Assembly (NCBI GenBank): GCA_903868035.1
Contig: CAIPTQ010000346.1
Span: 1 to 5,698, forward strand
Direction of reading: 5' to 3'
Source: an uncultured Phycisphaerales bacterium
GTDB lineage: Bacteria > Planctomycetota > Phycisphaerae > WQYP01
DNA length: 5,698 bases
The notes under the pieces are model-generated. The model was given only the letters and a program-made list of their open reading frames with translations, was not told where the DNA came from and did no database searches. The translations under genes and the position numbers were made by a program. Shown piece after piece: positions 5,084 to 5,698 of the stretch (positions are counted from its first letter, which is position 1; every line of letters begins with the position of its first letter).

Positions 5084-5162
5084 CGGCACATTCTTGGACG
5101 CGATCGCAATCAGGGGCGAAAGCCAGACCGCATACGCGGGCGCTGGAAGAATGGCGAAAATC

Positions 5163-5168
5163 ATTATA
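5163..5168 (-). promoter_or_regulatory. Perfect -10 box (TATAAT) for the 200-residue gene
   Basis: TATAAT on the minus strand would start transcription near 5156, giving a leader of about 117 bases. No -35 consensus is found at 16-19 bases; a dyad (5183-5197) covers that place instead, which suggests regulator control. Confidence 0.45.
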
Positions 5169-5182
5169 CACGTTGCCGCGGG

Positions 5183-5197
5183 AAATATCGCGTATTT
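5183..5197. promoter_or_regulatory. Operator-like dyad AAATA-N5-TATTT
   Basis: Perfect 5-bp arms at 5183-5187 and 5193-5197 flank TCGCG. The dyad covers the expected -35 position of the minus-strand TATAAT promoter. A second, imperfect dyad abuts it (5196-5203 and 5209-5216, 6 of 8 pairs, spacer TTATC). They lie between two divergent genes, one encoding a winged-helix-like protein, so a shared operator is plausible but not shown. Confidence 0.35.
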
Positions 5198-5305
5198 GCG
5201 CGCTTATCGCCGGCAATTGTGTTACCATGGGTGTCGGTTCGCCCGCGGCAACGCTCGAACGGCACGGCCAGATTCGCGTTCTCCGCATCCTTTTTGGAGT
5301 CCTCG

Positions 5306-5584
5306 ATGAGTGTGAATGTGATGAAGAAAAGCGCCGCCAAGCCGCGCCCCGTGGTCGTCAGCAGCCTGGCCGCCAAACTGCTCGGCCATTCCCGGGTCGC
5401 CGGAATCACGGCCTTCTCGGTGCAACACATGTCCATGGCGTTCCCCGGCTTTAATGCGATGGAACTCACCAACGCCCTTAGCGAACTGCTCGACAAACAA
5501 CTCCTCAAGCAAAAAGGCAACGAGGACCGGGCCACGTATTCGCTCACCGATTACGGCCGCGAAGGCCGCGTGGCGGTGGCCTGA
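5306..5584 (+). CDS. Small winged-helix-like putative DNA-binding protein
   Basis: This encodes 92 residues. Residues 52-70 (MELTNALSELLDKQLLKQK) look like the second and third helices of a winged helix-turn-helix, and 75-86 (RATYSLTDYGRE) resembles the wing hairpin, where MarR- and PadR-type proteins often show a Tyr-x-Leu-Thr-x-x-Gly-Arg/Lys pattern. The N-terminal 20 residues are basic (MKKSAAKPRP) and may touch DNA. There is no effector domain, so if it regulates, it is a minimal single-domain protein. The ATG at 5306 is chosen because GGAG (5296-5299) lies 6 bases upstream; the frame is open further back to 5219 without a comparable site. It is divergent from the gene at 4437-5039, with 266 bp between. 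The family assignment is from pattern only; a ribosome-associated or other nucleic-acid role cannot be excluded. Confidence 0.72.
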   Translation: MSVNVMKKSAAKPRPVVVSSLAAKLLGHSRVAGITAFSVQHMSMAFPGFNAMELTNALSELLDKQLLKQKGNEDRATYSLTDYGREGRVAVA

Positions 5585-5624
5585 AACCAGCGCCGGAACG
5601 CGGGCGCCCGGCGTCAGCGCTTCA
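5582..5624 (+). terminator. Weak hairpin after the winged-helix-like gene
   Basis: CGCCGG (5591-5596) can pair with CCGGCG (5608-5613) around 11 bases. An alternative outer pairing uses TGAA/TTCA (5582-5585, 5621-5624) and GCGC/GCGC. No T-run follows, so a terminator role is uncertain. The remaining bases to 5698 hold no supported gene; an ATG at 5686 begins a frame that runs off the edge. Confidence 0.22.
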
Positions 5625-5698
5625 GGTGTTTGGCGGGCTCCTTACCTCCCCAGGATCGCAGAATAAAAACTGACGTGAATATTCGATGACGACAGGCA

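Noticed and set aside
4410..5309. Long plus-strand frame of 299 codons covering the 200-residue gene and the control region
   Set aside because: It runs through the divergent control region and overlaps the ribosome site of the winged-helix-like gene, and the opposite strand has the better ribosome site, promoter and protein-like sequence.
5227..5454. A frame starting ATG at 5227 with a protein-like first 35 residues, overlapping the winged-helix-like gene
   Set aside because: It turns into Arg/Gln/Pro-rich shadow sequence once inside the downstream gene and has no convincing ribosome site.
5686..5698. ATG at 5686 as the start of a further gene
   Set aside because: Only four codons are visible, with no clear ribosome site or promoter, so it cannot be supported.

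Overview
The window is GC-rich bacterial DNA (one AT-rich gap aside) with six protein-coding genes and no RNA gene, transposase or CRISPR array. The organism cannot be named from this window. The style fits a deep-branching GC-rich bacterium such as a Planctomycetota (Phycisphaerae-like) lineage: secreted proteins of unknown function, short unlinked transcription units, and two genes whose promoter sits so close to the start codon that the mRNA would be leaderless. That assignment is inference, held at low to moderate confidence.

Layout: (1) 1-603, minus strand, the N-terminal part of a proline-rich lipoprotein running off the left edge and carrying an exact 64-bp direct repeat. (2) 790-2253, minus strand, a 487-residue secreted protein with a beta-rich N-terminal part and a helical C-terminal part. 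(3) 2254-2425, a divergent promoter region with a three-copy T-tract repeat. (4) 2426-3058, plus strand, a GNAT acetyltransferase. (5) 3059-3232, a strong inverted repeat followed by an AT-rich island with a second inverted repeat. (6) 3233-4369, plus strand, rsgA, an intact circularly permuted ribosome-assembly GTPase. (7) 4365-4404, an octamer tandem repeat that contains the rsgA stop codon. (8) 4437-5039, minus strand, an unrecognised 200-residue protein. (9) 5040-5305, a divergent control region with a perfect TATAAT box and dyads. (10) 5306-5584, plus strand, a 92-residue winged-helix-like protein. The last 114 bases hold no clear gene.

The genes do not form one pathway. RsgA and the acetyltransferase point the same way but are separated by 174 bp with structure and a separate promoter, so they are probably not one operon. 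The two minus-strand genes at the left are both exported and may be co-transcribed. The most plausible functional pair is the unrecognised protein at 4437-5039 and the divergent winged-helix-like protein, which share a short control region with operator-like dyads. No complete, obviously new system is visible; the points worth checking are this pair, the repeats and the leaderless architecture.
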